A stretch of DNA of 64,000 nucleotides from Pilosibacter fragilis (lineage in GTDB: Bacteria; Bacillota; Clostridia; Lachnospirales; Lachnospiraceae): the NCBI RefSeq assembly GCF_032490495.1, contig NZ_JAVYJB010000001.1:124001-188000 (forward strand), read 5' to 3'. The notes beneath the pieces were generated by a model. That model was given only the letters and a program-made list of their open reading frames with translations. It did no database searches and was not told the DNA's origin. Position numbers and translations under genes: made by a program. Below, piece by piece: positions 44,270 through 53,537 of the stretch (the stretch's first letter is position 1; each line of letters starts with the position of its first letter).

Positions 44270-45790
44270 TTATTCCTGTTCCTGTGCCTGTATTTTTTCC
44301 TGTTCTGTCCGTTCAGGTTCCAGTTCCCGTCCATATGCAATTTCGGCCTTGGTTGCGGCTGCACAGAGTTCCTCGTGCTCATCTGCTGCTTCAAACGCAT
44401 TAATCGGTTCCTCGTCCACGAACAGGGTTGTTTCGCCGGTTGAAAGATCGAGATGCACTTCTTCCCGTGGGTTTTGTGCAGAGTATAAAATCATTTCTGT
44501 TTTTCTGTCGGAATCCTCCAAAAGATACCCGGAAAACCACTGATCCAGGTGCTGATTTTTCCATAGAGTTTCCGCCAGGATTTCCTTATCTGCCGACTGC
44601 CGCTCCGGTTCTGTTTTCGTTGACGGTTTCTCCTGTTCCTCGCTCAGACTATGTTCCGGTACAAAAACATCTTTGGTGTATAACACTTCTCGGCTCAAAA
44701 GCGCTTCAATCTGTTTGTGAATCATCTGCTCCATCAGTTTTACACGTTCCGGCTCAAATTTTTCATCTCCACGGAAAGAAAACTGAAACGATTTCATGCC
44801 AATGAGGATCGCCCTGATTTCAGATGTCATTGCCTGCTGTCCAATTCTGGTAAAATCTTCGCCGATTCTTGGTCCGTAATCTCTCATTTTAGTTCCGATA
44901 TGTTCCCAATCGCTTCTTTCGATGTATGGGAGCATGGATAAATTGAGATCAAATACCGGAGCCATACGGATCGGCTTTTGCGTATCGTTTTCTACCAGGA
45001 CGCCATGATTGCCTGCATGTCGGTCTACGTTGAATGTCAGGGAATCCAGTACGATCATTTTCCGGAATAACGTTTCCGACCCAAGCTCCGCATAGAAACG
45101 CATCAGGGATTCCGGAGAGCTGTGGTTAATCGGAAATCTGGAAATTGGAACATAGCCATACGTTTCATTTGTGAACAACGGGCATTTCGAGGCCAGTTCC
45201 CCGTGCAGACGCACAAGCTGGTATGGAATGGCATCTTGTCCTAAAATTCGTTGTGCAACCTCCGATGCCATAACCTCACAATACGGTTCCAATCCGGCGT
45301 TCCTTGCCCCATCACTGCCACGCTTATACAGAAAGATCTGTCCATTATCTTCCCGCATCCAGCATTTCCGAAAGCTCCCGTCTGTGGAAAGTTCTGGGCT
45401 GGTTTCGCTCATTTTGATTCCATACAGCCCCATTCCCTCAAACGCCATTTTTGAAATTGTTTCGTCAAATGGGTTTCGGTAAAATGAAATCCGTTCCCAT
45501 GAAACATTTTCGTGTTCCGATTTGATCCAAAATGTATCGTTGATGGAAGCAGCGTGAGTGATTTTGATAAATCCTTCGGTTTTATCGCAGCCGCAGTCCG
45601 CCATAATCTGCTTTAAATGGGCATTGTGTTTCGATGCTTTTCTGTTCTCAATCCATTTTTCGATATAATCAAACCCGATTGGCAAAGGAGATTTTCCGGT
45701 GTGCTCGAATCGGAATTCATCCCCGAATGTTCCGTGGCGCAGTTCAAAGGTTCCTACTTCCGCATTCTTATTCATCAAGTAATATTTCAC
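44270..45790 (-). CDS. HipA-like serine/threonine kinase-fold protein
   Basis: A 506-residue protein. The GTG at 45790 follows AAAGGAGGCGAGATC and starts MKYYLMNKNAEVGTFELRHG; the longer frame has no ribosome site. The core resembles HipA kinases: substrate/ATP region FLYKRGSDGARNAGLEPYCEVMASEVAQRI, catalytic-loop-like SLTFNVDRHAGNHGVL and metal-binding-like APVFDLNLSML. The last 130 residues are Glu/Lys-rich and probably disordered. HipA toxins phosphorylate tRNA synthetases and cause dormancy, and usually pair with HipB. No HipB-like gene is adjacent, so toxin function is uncertain. Other HipA-fold proteins on conjugative elements are uncharacterised. A TATACT -10 is visible upstream near 45820. 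Confidence 0.65.
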   Translation of the reverse strand: MKYYLMNKNAEVGTFELRHGTFGDEFRFEHTGKSPLPIGFDYIEKWIENRKASKHNAHLKQIMADCGCDKTEGFIKITHAASINDTFWIKSEHENVSWERISFYRNPFDETISKMAFEGMGLYGIKMSETSPELSTDGSFRKCWMREDNGQIFLYKRGSDGARNAGLEPYCEVMASEVAQRILGQDAIPYQLVRLHGELASKCPLFTNETYGYVPISRFPINHSSPESLMRFYAELGSETLFRKMIVLDSLTFNVDRHAGNHGVLVENDTQKPIRMAPVFDLNLSMLPYIERSDWEHIGTKMRDYGPRIGEDFTRIGQQAMTSEIRAILIGMKSFQFSFRGDEKFEPERVKLMEQMIHKQIEALLSREVLYTKDVFVPEHSLSEEQEKPSTKTEPERQSADKEILAETLWKNQHLDQWFSGYLLEDSDRKTEMILYSAQNPREEVHLDLSTGETTLFVDEEPINAFEAADEHEELCAAATKAEIAYGRELEPERTEQEKIQAQEQE

Positions 45791-45840
45791 GATCTCGCCT
45801 CCTTTCGATATGATACAGTATACCATACAGAATTGGAAAA

Positions 45841-46020
45841 TTATAGTCTGATTATGTAAATCACTCTTTTCGTAACAGGTGATATGGCAAAGCACAGAAC
45901 AAAACCGTGTGCCTTGTTTTGTTCCCTGATTTTCTTAATCACAACTTCCTTTCTTGTCATTGGATCGACATTTGATGCCATGCAGCATGTGCGTTTTGTA
46001 GTTACATTTTGAGAAACCAT
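45841..46020 (-). CDS. Possible small protein, 59 aa
   Basis: An open frame starting MVSQNVTTKRTCCMASNVDP and ending RVIYIIRL. It lies 15 bp after the 46036 gene in the same direction and fills most of the gap to the HipA-like gene. Residue composition is protein-like, with a basic/hydrophobic end. The ribosome site is weak (GAGCCGGG touching the ATG), so this is a tentative call. Confidence 0.35.
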   Translation of the reverse strand: MVSQNVTTKRTCCMASNVDPMTRKEVVIKKIREQNKAHGFVLCFAISPVTKRVIYIIRL

Positions 46021-46035
46021 CCCGGCTCATTCGCA

Positions 46036-46749
46036 TCACGCAATGAAAATACCGGCTTTTTTCATTTCTTTCTTGGTTTTTTCATTCTTCAGGCGGAAAT
46101 GGTTCTTGTGATAATACAGATCATCCCGTTCCGATACCGGCAATGACTGATGGAGAAAAGTAATAGGAATATCATACAGATCTCTCACTGCTGAGCCTAG
46201 TTTGAATTTCCCCAGCAACTTGTTTCCTTTTGTACTTGAGAACAGATCATAAAGCTGATGCACATCCGTAAATGGCCCAATCATCTGTAACATCCGACGA
46301 AAACAGATCTCAGCGCGCCTTCTGCTGCCCTCATCCCCTCGGGCAAAGAATCCCTTCTTAAACCGGGTAATCTCGCCGCTTAAAACGCGGTCATAATAAT
46401 CTTCTACGGCTCTGTTTTCATCATAGTAATAACGATCCGGATAAAGCTTATGTACCAGATACTGGAGGCTTTCCATCGGTTCCAGTTCCACCGGGAACTT
46501 GATGCGCTGGCGGACCATGCTGTCCACTTTCAGACGCTTTAAGATCGCGGGATCAATGTTTGCATGTACCTGTTCCGGGGTCCAGCCCAGGTAGTACTCG
46601 AAGGCATAGCGGATGATTTTTAAGGCTCTGGCCTCATCTACCGGATTATATTCCTTCTTGCCATTCATGGTTGATTCAAACAACTCCTTGCCACAGGTTT
46701 CTTTCTGACCTATCATCACAAGGTCATATAAATGAAGTTCTGCGTCCAT
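46036..46749 (-). CDS. Unknown 237-aa protein
   Basis: It starts MDAELHLYDLVMIGQK. The ATG at 46749 is 9 nt from GGGAGG, whereas the ATG at 46758 touches it. The protein is helical and basic at the C-terminus (KNEKTKKEMKKAG). The phrase RALKIIRYAFEYYLGWTPEQ and the YPDRYYYDE segment suggest a compact DNA- or protein-binding fold, but I recognise no family. It lies in a tight minus cluster (46751, 46886, 47294, 47573 genes), with one base after the small membrane gene stop, so it is cotranscribed. Gene order with a ParA-like ATPase suggests a maintenance or transfer module. Confidence 0.75.
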   Translation of the reverse strand: MDAELHLYDLVMIGQKETCGKELFESTMNGKKEYNPVDEARALKIIRYAFEYYLGWTPEQVHANIDPAILKRLKVDSMVRQRIKFPVELEPMESLQYLVHKLYPDRYYYDENRAVEDYYDRVLSGEITRFKKGFFARGDEGSRRRAEICFRRMLQMIGPFTDVHQLYDLFSSTKGNKLLGKFKLGSAVRDLYDIPITFLHQSLPVSERDDLYYHKNHFRLKNEKTKKEMKKAGIFIA

Positions 46750-46750
46750 G

Positions 46751-46882
46751 TTACTCATCCTCCCTTTTCCCGGAATGCTGCCGTCTGGCTATCCCTTCTT
46801 CAATCCAGTCGAAAATTTTGTAAGAATTGATGCGGGGACCGACAAAAAATGTCAGTCCTGCACATACCAGAAATGCTGTCAT
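46751..46882 (-). CDS. Small membrane protein, 43 aa
   Basis: Starts MTAFLVCAGLTFFVGPRINS and ends QHSGKREDE. One N-terminal hydrophobic segment is followed by a charged tail. GGGAGG lies 6 nt before the ATG and overlaps the stop of the preceding gene (46886). Its own stop is one base before the next ATG (46749). The close packing on both sides supports a real gene. Role unknown. Confidence 0.7.
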   Translation of the reverse strand: MTAFLVCAGLTFFVGPRINSYKIFDWIEEGIARRQHSGKREDE

Positions 46883-46885
46883 GCT

Positions 46886-47284
46886 CTACCTCCCGTCTGT
46901 AAATTTCAGCTCTTCGTTGATCTCCTGTTTCACCGTGATCATTCTGGAGGCTGCCTGATATGCGGCTTTCATGATTTCCGCATAGTTCGTAAAAATTTCT
47001 TCTCTGGTCAGCGCATCTTCCACCGTAAACTTGTCCGCGCCGGAACGCTTCAGGGCGCGTTTGCGCATGCGTGCAATCTGCGCCATGTTAATAAGGTAGG
47101 AGTATTCCGAAATACTCTTACTCATGAGTTTTGCCAGTTTGTTTAAGTTATCCACCGTGTCAATGGACGGCGGCAGATCCAGTTTAAACCGGTTGGATGC
47201 TGCAGCCATCAGTTCTTCCGGCGGCATGGAAAGCAGTTCTTCCATGGAATAATCATCAAAGCGTCTGATACCGTCTTTCCCCAT
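46886..47284 (-). CDS. Small helical protein of unknown function
   Basis: A 132-residue soluble protein: MGKDGIRRFDDYSMEELLSM onward. It is mostly helical, with a basic centre (IARMRKRALKRSG) that could bind nucleic acid. It lies between the two small membrane genes in the same cluster, 9 bp after the 47294 stop. No family recognised. Confidence 0.75.
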   Translation of the reverse strand: MGKDGIRRFDDYSMEELLSMPPEELMAAASNRFKLDLPPSIDTVDNLNKLAKLMSKSISEYSYLINMAQIARMRKRALKRSGADKFTVEDALTREEIFTNYAEIMKAAYQAASRMITVKQEINEELKFTDGR

Positions 47285-47293
47285 AGTTCTCTC

Positions 47294-47569
47294 CTATCTC
47301 CCCGCAATCTGCAGAATCATATTAAACAGCATGCTTCTGGACCCCGGATTGATGAGGGTCACCAATCCGATGAACACCAGAACCGTAAACAGAACATAGA
47401 TAATACCACGCAGAAAGCCAAACAAATAATCTTTTGCATTCTTTTCACGTACCTGCATTCCGTTCCCGTCTTCCGGGATTCCGTTCTGTTTCTTTAATGT
47501 TTCCTGTTTCTTTTTTGCCTGTTCCTCTGCTTCCGTTAACAGCGCAAGTCGTTTCTTAAATCTTCCCAT
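47294..47569 (-). CDS. Small membrane protein, paralogue of the 3667 protein
   Basis: Ninety-one residues: a charged coiled-coil-like N-terminus (RLALLTEAEEQAKKKQETLKK) and a C-terminal membrane segment (IIYVLFTVLVFIGLVTLINP). The end IGLVTLINPGSRSML matches IGLLTMLHPGLRQVF at 3667-3927. GGAGG is 6 nt before the ATG. The gene starts 4 bp after the ParA-like gene. The recurrence of this type in two gene clusters suggests a small membrane tether used twice by the element. Confidence 0.75.
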   Translation of the reverse strand: MGRFKKRLALLTEAEEQAKKKQETLKKQNGIPEDGNGMQVREKNAKDYLFGFLRGIIYVLFTVLVFIGLVTLINPGSRSMLFNMILQIAGR

Positions 47570-47572
47570 TAC

Positions 47573-48181
47573 TTACCTCCCGGATGACCGGTACTTGACT
47601 GCGGACATCACTTTTTTGAAACACTCATCCGCTTCTTCGGTCCCGGTGTCCGCTGGTTCAAAAGGATCCGGAAGAAATGGCAGGAACGATGTGAATTTTC
47701 CTTTGGTACCCATCAGATCAAGGATTTCATCGTGATCCTTTGTGCGGACAAAGTTAAAAATCCATACACTCCTGTCATATGTTTTGTCACGGAGCAGTTC
47801 TTCGCAGGCAAATATTTCATTGGCTTTCATTCCGCCTACCAGAATAGAAGCACTGCAGTTTAAAAATTTTTCCCGGTCAAACCCGTCTCCCATCACATTT
47901 CCAAAGTCACATACCAGATAGTCATAGTGAGTGCCGCCTTCCGTCAACTCCTGCAGCTTCTCCTCGTGGTAAGTCTCAATGCCGCATACTTCCAGTTTCC
48001 CGGATTCCGTTTCCCTGCAGTCCTCATACATGGAACGACAGCTCCAGAGATAGTCCTGTCCGTTTACTTCCACATATGCCGCGTTGTAGCCATAGCGTTT
48101 TAAAAATGCGACCAGTTGGATCGCTGCCGTGGTTGTGCCGATCCGCGGCATCACTCCGGCAATATGAATGATTCCTTCCAT
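47573..48181 (-). CDS. ParA/MinD-like P-loop ATPase with variant Walker A
   Basis: A 202-residue protein beginning MEGIIHIAGVMPRIGTTTAA. The IAGVMPRIGTTTAAIQLV segment is a deviant Walker A: ParA proteins have KGGxGKTT, but the Lys positions are replaced (RIGTTT), so nucleotide hydrolysis may be altered. The downstream AAYVEVNGQDY and YLVCDFGNVMGDG match the second and third strands of the fold (the latter is Walker A'/B-like). It resembles small ATPases of clostridial conjugative elements of unknown role. Partner or partition function is inference; no ParB is visible. The promoter at 48213-48261 has the TATCCGCAGAAA box. Confidence 0.7.
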   Translation of the reverse strand: MEGIIHIAGVMPRIGTTTAAIQLVAFLKRYGYNAAYVEVNGQDYLWSCRSMYEDCRETESGKLEVCGIETYHEEKLQELTEGGTHYDYLVCDFGNVMGDGFDREKFLNCSASILVGGMKANEIFACEELLRDKTYDRSVWIFNFVRTKDHDEILDLMGTKGKFTSFLPFLPDPFEPADTGTEEADECFKKVMSAVKYRSSGR

Positions 48182-48212
48182 ACCAATGCCTCCATTTCCC
48201 AGTTTTTCTTTA

Positions 48213-48261
48213 ATTGTAATAATTATGGAAGATTTGATACAATCATCGGTTTCTGCGGATA
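48213..48261 (-). promoter_or_regulatory. Promoter of the 47573 cluster with upstream box
   Basis: TACAAT -10 (plus 48213-48218) and TATCCGCAGAAA (48250-48261), 43 nt apart. TTCCATAATT (48221-48230) lies in the spacer just upstream of the -10. Confidence 0.75.
48221..48230 (-). promoter_or_regulatory. TTCCATAATT motif within the 47573 promoter
   Basis: Exact copy between -10 and box, 39 nt before the ATG at 48181. Confidence 0.5.
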
Positions 48262-48302
48262 TGAAAAATGTCAGTATTTCTCATTTCTTGCACACATAAC
48301 AA

Positions 48303-48332
48303 CACACATGGGAAACTTAGAACCCGTGTGTG
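48303..48332 (-). terminator. Possible terminator after the RecD-like gene
   Basis: ACACACGGG/CCCATGTGT stem followed by TGTTGTT rather than a pure T-run. Weak. Confidence 0.4.
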
Positions 48333-48366
48333 GTACGAATAGTGTTGGTTTGGATGGTTACAGTTT

Positions 48367-50457
48367 TCAGATTGGTTTTGCGTGGCACAGTAGAGTTTTC
48401 AGATTACTTTCCCGCTCCCCGCGCTTTGTGGCATTTAAGAATTTCTCCACCATCCCCGGAACCGCTGTGATTACAACTTCCTTTTTTGCTCTCGTAATCG
48501 CCGTATAGAGCAGTTCTCTGGACGCCATGACTCCGCTTTCTTCCGGAAGAAGCAGGTGTACCCGGTCGCACTCAGCACCCTGTGATTTGTGCACCGTCAG
48601 CGCGTAGGAAAGCGTCATGCCGTCGCAATCGCGCACCGGCAGGCACAACGACTTGTCCCGAAATTCAAGCTGCAGCTGACCGTCATGAATCGCTGTCAGT
48701 ATACCTACATCCCCGTTCATATAGCCGCACGGATAGTTGTTATGATTCATAATAATCCGGTCATTCTCGTAAAAGGTGATATTTCCAACCCTTACGCATG
48801 GCCCATGCCCCGTAACCATTTCCTGCAAAAGCCGGTTTACGGCATTGCCTCCGGCTTTCCCTGGTTTAACCGGTATCATATACTGAGTGTCCTTACGCAC
48901 TCCTTCCCTGCGGATCACGTTTAAGATGGCATCATCATCCCGTACAACATGAATCTGGAAATCCGCTCCCTGCACAAGCTGCTCGCCCCTGCGCATGGCA
49001 ATGGCATTCTTGATAATGGTGCTGCCGGCTTTCTGACGGATGGTTTCCTTCAGATGAAAAACCGGAAGAATTGCAGATTCCGCCAGATCCCGCAGCACCT
49101 GTCCCGGCCCGACGCTTGGAAGCTGGTCGTAGTCCCCCACCAGCAACACCGTGGTTCCTGATGGAATTGCCGCGAGGAATGCAGCCAGCAGCTCCGTATC
49201 GCACATACTCATTTCATCCGCAATGATCAGATCATACGGCAACGGTTCCGGCCGGATGTCCCGGTTATACCATTTCAGCCCCATGGATTTATGCATGGTC
49301 ATGGCCGGGAATCCGCTTACTTCCGACATTCTGGAAGCCGCACGCCCGGTCGGGGCACATAAAAGGATCCGGTCCGACGGATGGACATTCCGGTATGCCT
49401 GTACCAGACCGTTGATCGTTGTGGTCTTCCCGGTACCCGGACCACCAAGAAGCACTGCAATACCGCCGGAAGAAAGAAGTTCGAATGCAGACTTCTGTTC
49501 CTCGTTATAACAGATATGGTTAAATTGCTCCACATCCTCAATGATCAGGCCAAAATCAGTGGAGCACGGCTTTGCCGACCGCATCAGTCTTTTAAAATTG
49601 GCAACGATCTCTTTCTCCATATCAAAAAGCGTCCGGTCCGTCACAAACATCGTTTCGCCGTCCTGACAGAGCCGAATGGAACTGCTTGAGCAGAGAGCGA
49701 TTTCTGCCAGTTCTTTTGGCACATCCATTGTGCTCTTTCCATATTTGTTCGCATAAGCACAGATCCATTCTACCATTTTGTCATATTCCATCCGTGTGTG
49801 GCCACCATGTTTCATTCTGCTTACAGCATGCCGTACCAACGCATCCAGTCTTTCAAATGCCCATGGATCCTGTCCAAAACGCGCTGCCATCCGGTCGCAG
49901 ACCAGGAATGAAACTCCATACCGATAAAGGATAAAAGGGTTTTCCATGACTGTATTCAGACTGCCTCCATGGCTCATATATGTACAGATCCCGTTATACG
50001 GAACATTCATGGACGCCAGGAAATAAACCAGACGATCATCTTCCATCCCGTCACGCAGGAATCCGGCAACGGCATCCGCTCGTTGTTCCCCCAATCCTGG
50101 GATACCAAGCAGGGTCTGCTTCAGGTCGTCATTCATCCGTGCGTACCCGAAGATGTCCGACCCGATCCGCTGCACCACCTTTTCAGCCCATTCCGCTCTC
50201 ATGCCGGACACACGGTTCGTCAGTACGTGTACCGCTTCTTCTTCATTTTCCGTCCATTGGCGGGCGCTCTGCAGTCGAAATGTTCCATCGTAGGCATAAT
50301 CTCCATCCAGCAGATAATTTGCCCGCACATCCGGGTTCCGGAAAAGTCCGACGGCTGTCACGCGTTTCTTTTCCGGTCGGATAAAAAAATCATAATAACC
50401 GATTCCCGTATCTGGATCACGCTGAAGTTCTTGTATGAATTTTCCTTTTAGCTGCAT
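48367..50457 (-). CDS. RecD-like (RecD2/TraA-type) SF1 DNA helicase
   Basis: A 696-residue 5'-3' helicase. The ATG at 50457 has AAAGGAG 8 nt upstream and starts MQLKGKFIQEL; an extension to 50535 would begin inside the promoter. Motifs in order: I (GGPGTGKTTT), Ia (LCAPTGRAA), II (LIIADEMSM), III (LLVGDYDQLPSVGPGQ), IV region (LKETIRQ), V (SYALTVHKSQGAE) and VI (ELLYTAITRAKK). The N-terminal half has helix-hairpin-helix repeats (LLGIPGLGEQRADAVAGFL). RecD2-type proteins unwind DNA in repair and conjugation. It likely processes transferred DNA (inference). Its promoter carries the TATCCGCAGAAA box. Confidence 0.93.
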   Translation of the reverse strand: MQLKGKFIQELQRDPDTGIGYYDFFIRPEKKRVTAVGLFRNPDVRANYLLDGDYAYDGTFRLQSARQWTENEEEAVHVLTNRVSGMRAEWAEKVVQRIGSDIFGYARMNDDLKQTLLGIPGLGEQRADAVAGFLRDGMEDDRLVYFLASMNVPYNGICTYMSHGGSLNTVMENPFILYRYGVSFLVCDRMAARFGQDPWAFERLDALVRHAVSRMKHGGHTRMEYDKMVEWICAYANKYGKSTMDVPKELAEIALCSSSSIRLCQDGETMFVTDRTLFDMEKEIVANFKRLMRSAKPCSTDFGLIIEDVEQFNHICYNEEQKSAFELLSSGGIAVLLGGPGTGKTTTINGLVQAYRNVHPSDRILLCAPTGRAASRMSEVSGFPAMTMHKSMGLKWYNRDIRPEPLPYDLIIADEMSMCDTELLAAFLAAIPSGTTVLLVGDYDQLPSVGPGQVLRDLAESAILPVFHLKETIRQKAGSTIIKNAIAMRRGEQLVQGADFQIHVVRDDDAILNVIRREGVRKDTQYMIPVKPGKAGGNAVNRLLQEMVTGHGPCVRVGNITFYENDRIIMNHNNYPCGYMNGDVGILTAIHDGQLQLEFRDKSLCLPVRDCDGMTLSYALTVHKSQGAECDRVHLLLPEESGVMASRELLYTAITRAKKEVVITAVPGMVEKFLNATKRGERESNLKTLLCHAKPI

Positions 50458-50480
50458 CTTCTTTCTCCTTTTCTGTCCGT

Positions 50481-50530
50481 ATCGTACCATGTCCGTACCT
50501 ATGTGCACCAATTCCTTCTTTCTGCGGATA
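50481..50530 (-). promoter_or_regulatory. Promoter of the helicase gene with upstream box
   Basis: TACGAT -10 (plus 50481-50486) and TATCCGCAGAAA (50519-50530), 44 nt apart; the region lies between the 50590 stop and the helicase ATG. Confidence 0.7.
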
Positions 50531-50548
50531 AGCATTTTCCCTGCTTTG

Positions 50549-50582
50549 CAAAAAGAAAAACGGATTCCGTTTGGAACCCGTT
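50549..50582 (-). terminator. Terminator ending the secYE operon
   Basis: AACGGGTTCC/GGAATCCGTT stem, AAAC loop, then TTTCTTTTT on the minus strand, 8 bp after the 50590 stop. Confidence 0.9.
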
Positions 50583-50589
50583 TCTGTTC

Positions 50590-51669
50590 TTATTTTTTAA
50601 CACCTGGGCCTGTGGCGCTGTCTGCCAGTTCGGAACTATCCGCGGTTTTCGAAGCTCCTTCCACAGTGCCATCTGCACCGATTGCGCGTCCGTCCGGCGC
50701 CTTTCCTCCGATCTGCATCTTTCCGTCTGCCTTGAAGTAATAATCCTTTCCACCCCAGGCTGCCAAGCCATCCGTTACCATGTAGCCGTCCTTATCAAAG
50801 AAGTACCAGGCATCCCCTTCCTGTTTCCAGTCCTGTTGGAGGTAGGATCCGTCTTCATTCCGGTAGAAATATCTGCCGTCTTCCGCCTGCTGCCATCCGG
50901 TGTTTAAATACGTCACCTGCTGGTTGGACGGGCTTTTTTCGCCTCCCAGGTAAGTCGTTTCGGTCAGCACCCTATATTTCTCTTTATTGGCGGCCGCCTG
51001 TTCCTCGGATACCTGGAAACTCCCTCCTTCCGTCCATTCCCCGAGTCTGCCATCTTCCGCAACCGGGCGTACTTTATAAGCGTAGGAGCCCGCTTTTGTC
51101 ATGAATGGGCGGAAATCATACTGTACGCCGCCAGTCTGCGCAAGTCTGGTCTTATTTTTCGAATCTGTCAGCCGCAGTTTATAATACTGGGTACCGTTTG
51201 CCGCTTCCCAGATACCGTATCCGTCCTTGTTCCAGGATGCTGCATCCACGGTTCCAAGGTAGGATTCGATGTTATTCAGCTTTGCGGTAATAATCAGGGT
51301 AGAACCGTTATCCCGGCGGGATGCGCGCACGAACTGGGCGCCCTCACCGTTTAACTTGACTTTATCGGATTTGGTGATGTTGAAATAATAACCGTCATCC
51401 GCGGACAGTTCCACCACATAGGTTTTATTATCCCCTTCGTATTTTTTTGATTCGCTCTCATCCCCGGAATAATACTCTGAAGCTAAAGATACGCTCCCTG
51501 CCGAATAGTGGTTGCCGCGGGTATCCGCCTCCACATCCGGTTCTTCCTCCCCGGAATCTTCCGCGTGGAAGGAAATACTCACACTGTTGATCTTTTCTGC
51601 TGCATTTGCCGTCAGTGGCACTGCCATGACCACGGCTGCCGCCATGGCCGGCCATAACCATTTTCTCAT
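50590..51669 (-). CDS. Secreted wall-binding repeat protein of the secYE operon
   Basis: A 359-residue exported protein: signal peptide MRKWLWPAMAAAVVMAVPLT, cleavage near ANA. The N-terminal 230 residues form beta domains (VSISFHAEDSGEEEPDVEAD, TAKLNNIESYLG, YYKLRLTDSKNKTRLAQ). The C-terminal 90 residues are cell-wall-binding repeats (GWQQAEDGRYFYRNEDGSYL, DWKQEGDAWYFFDKDGYMV). The ATG overlaps the stop of the 51666 gene as ATGA, so they are coupled. The ribosome site GGAGG is 10 nt upstream. Being the last gene of an operon with SecY and SecE, it is the likeliest cargo of that translocon (inference). Confidence 0.85.
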   Translation of the reverse strand: MRKWLWPAMAAAVVMAVPLTANAAEKINSVSISFHAEDSGEEEPDVEADTRGNHYSAGSVSLASEYYSGDESESKKYEGDNKTYVVELSADDGYYFNITKSDKVKLNGEGAQFVRASRRDNGSTLIITAKLNNIESYLGTVDAASWNKDGYGIWEAANGTQYYKLRLTDSKNKTRLAQTGGVQYDFRPFMTKAGSYAYKVRPVAEDGRLGEWTEGGSFQVSEEQAAANKEKYRVLTETTYLGGEKSPSNQQVTYLNTGWQQAEDGRYFYRNEDGSYLQQDWKQEGDAWYFFDKDGYMVTDGLAAWGGKDYYFKADGKMQIGGKAPDGRAIGADGTVEGASKTADSSELADSATGPGVKK

Positions 51670-53516
51670 GATGCCTTGTCCTCCTCTTTCTTTTTTGTGT
51701 TCTGACAAATATATTCATATATCTGCCGGATACATCGGTTTACGTTGTTCTGATTGATAAATAAAAGTTTTGCGTCCTTGTTCTTAAAATCCAGACATTT
51801 GTAATACATACTGTGGTTTGCATGCTGTAAATGGTACACCACAAAGTTTGCGTTACGGAACACGGACTGGGGAACTGAATACTCCCTTGGTTCGATAAAC
51901 CTGGACTGCGGGAATTCCACCTTCATTGCCGTGCGCCATGAAGGATGTCCGCATACAAAGATAGTTCCGGCATCCACGATCGCTTTCTTCATTGCTTCAA
52001 TCTCCCCAGTCTTGTCCGCAATATCCGTATCATCCTCTTCTGTTTCCTGTGCGGACAGCAACTGTTCCATCATTTCTTTTAACTGGGCATTTTCCGCAAC
52101 CAGTGCACTCTTTCTGTTTTCTGCTTCCTTTTCCAGTTTTCGGCTCTTTTCCTTTTCTGCGCCAATTTTCGTCACCAGTTCCCGGTTCTTTGTGCGGAGC
52201 ATTTGTATTTCTTCCGTATCTTTTTGCTTCTGCGGACCGTTTTTTATTTCCGGTACCGAAAGCTGTGTTGTTTCCGACTGCATTCCTGTTTCCTGTATGT
52301 TTGATAAAACCTGCTCCAATACATTTTCCGCATTGATGGCGCGCCTTGCAAGGATGCGAATCAGGAGAGCCGCGATTTTTTCCCACGTATGAAGGGACTC
52401 CCACATATCCGGTCCCAGATCCTCTTCCTGTACATCTTCTTGCTGAGCGCAGGCGGCGTTTACTGCCGTCAGATCTTCCGGGTATACCTCTGCGTTGTAC
52501 AGCTCTTCCACACTGAGTCCGGAATTTTGCATCATACTGCAGATAAAAAACAGGTAATCCGCATTTGTATTATGTTGCTCCTTATCGAATGTCCGTTTCG
52601 CCTCTTTTTTTACTTCCGGATCCTCATCCCATACAGTCCCGGAAAATCCATCCTCACGTTCTGCTACTGCAGGATGTTCCAGGGCTTTTTTCATCATATT
52701 CGTACAGGTATTCGGCAGCTGCATAAATGGCCTTAAAAACTCATCCGGCCCATCCGGCAGTGGCTGGACGGCAAGTGGGAACTTCGGCATTTTTGAGAAA
52801 GCGCTTTTTTGTTTTTGTTCTTTTTCCAGTATCTGCCTAGTCGCCCTTGCGGTACGGTAATAGAATATTTCCGTTGCCCCCGCAACATTTCCAATCAGAT
52901 CTCCGAACCGGATTCCTGTTTTTGCTTTGCACTTTTCCGGTATTTCGTTAAAATACGGCAATGGGATGTTACGGCGGACATGTTCAACAAAATCACGGAC
53001 AACCGCATCCAGGCTTGGAGTTGTAAAGTCCATGGTTGTCCTATTAAAATATAATGACAGCCAGGCCGTGGCAATGTGTCTGGTATCAAATGCCCCGGCA
53101 GTCAATACAGCTGCCATATACATGGTGCCGTCTCCTTCCATGCATGCATTTGGTTGGGCTTTCTTTAGTAATTTAAACACCTGTTTCCATGTCTGACTGT
53201 TTTCATAGAGGCAGATCATGACGATTTCCCGGTATCTCACCCGAGCCTGCGGAGTCAGTGTTCTTGCCAGTTCCTCTACACCGTATTCCTGATAAAGCTT
53301 TTCGGTTTCCTCGTCGTCGACACGATAGGACTGGTAAATCCGGTCAATCCTGTCATGGATTCCCGGGCAGGATGCCAGGATATACGCTAATAGCGGTATG
53401 ACTTCCCGGTGCATCTTCTCCCTGTTTTTTAAATTCTGTTCTTCTTCCTCATGAAAGATTCGGATGTCCCCAATCAGAGCATCCAGTTTCTTGTAATAAT
53501 CTCTGAGTTTCTGCAT
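51666..53516 (-). CDS. DUF2325-domain protein, 616 aa
   Basis: A soluble protein with a helical N-terminal 400 residues, a coiled coil (about residues 440-515, MLRTKNRELVTKIGAEKEKS) and a C-terminal DUF2325-like domain (IFVCGHPSWRTAMKVEFPQS, VVYHLQHANHSMYYKCLD, KLLFINQNNVNRCIRQIYEY). DUF2325 is a small Rossmann-like fold seen in uncharacterised bacterial and mobile-element proteins; nucleotide or ligand binding is inferred. No signal peptide. It sits between the 53538 gene and the wall-binding gene in the secYE operon. ATG at 53516 follows GGAGAAAGGAAAGG. Confidence 0.8.
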   Translation of the reverse strand: MQKLRDYYKKLDALIGDIRIFHEEEEQNLKNREKMHREVIPLLAYILASCPGIHDRIDRIYQSYRVDDEETEKLYQEYGVEELARTLTPQARVRYREIVMICLYENSQTWKQVFKLLKKAQPNACMEGDGTMYMAAVLTAGAFDTRHIATAWLSLYFNRTTMDFTTPSLDAVVRDFVEHVRRNIPLPYFNEIPEKCKAKTGIRFGDLIGNVAGATEIFYYRTARATRQILEKEQKQKSAFSKMPKFPLAVQPLPDGPDEFLRPFMQLPNTCTNMMKKALEHPAVAEREDGFSGTVWDEDPEVKKEAKRTFDKEQHNTNADYLFFICSMMQNSGLSVEELYNAEVYPEDLTAVNAACAQQEDVQEEDLGPDMWESLHTWEKIAALLIRILARRAINAENVLEQVLSNIQETGMQSETTQLSVPEIKNGPQKQKDTEEIQMLRTKNRELVTKIGAEKEKSRKLEKEAENRKSALVAENAQLKEMMEQLLSAQETEEDDTDIADKTGEIEAMKKAIVDAGTIFVCGHPSWRTAMKVEFPQSRFIEPREYSVPQSVFRNANFVVYHLQHANHSMYYKCLDFKNKDAKLLFINQNNVNRCIRQIYEYICQNTKKKEEDKAS

Positions 53517-53537
53517 TTGCCTTTCCTTTCTCCGGTA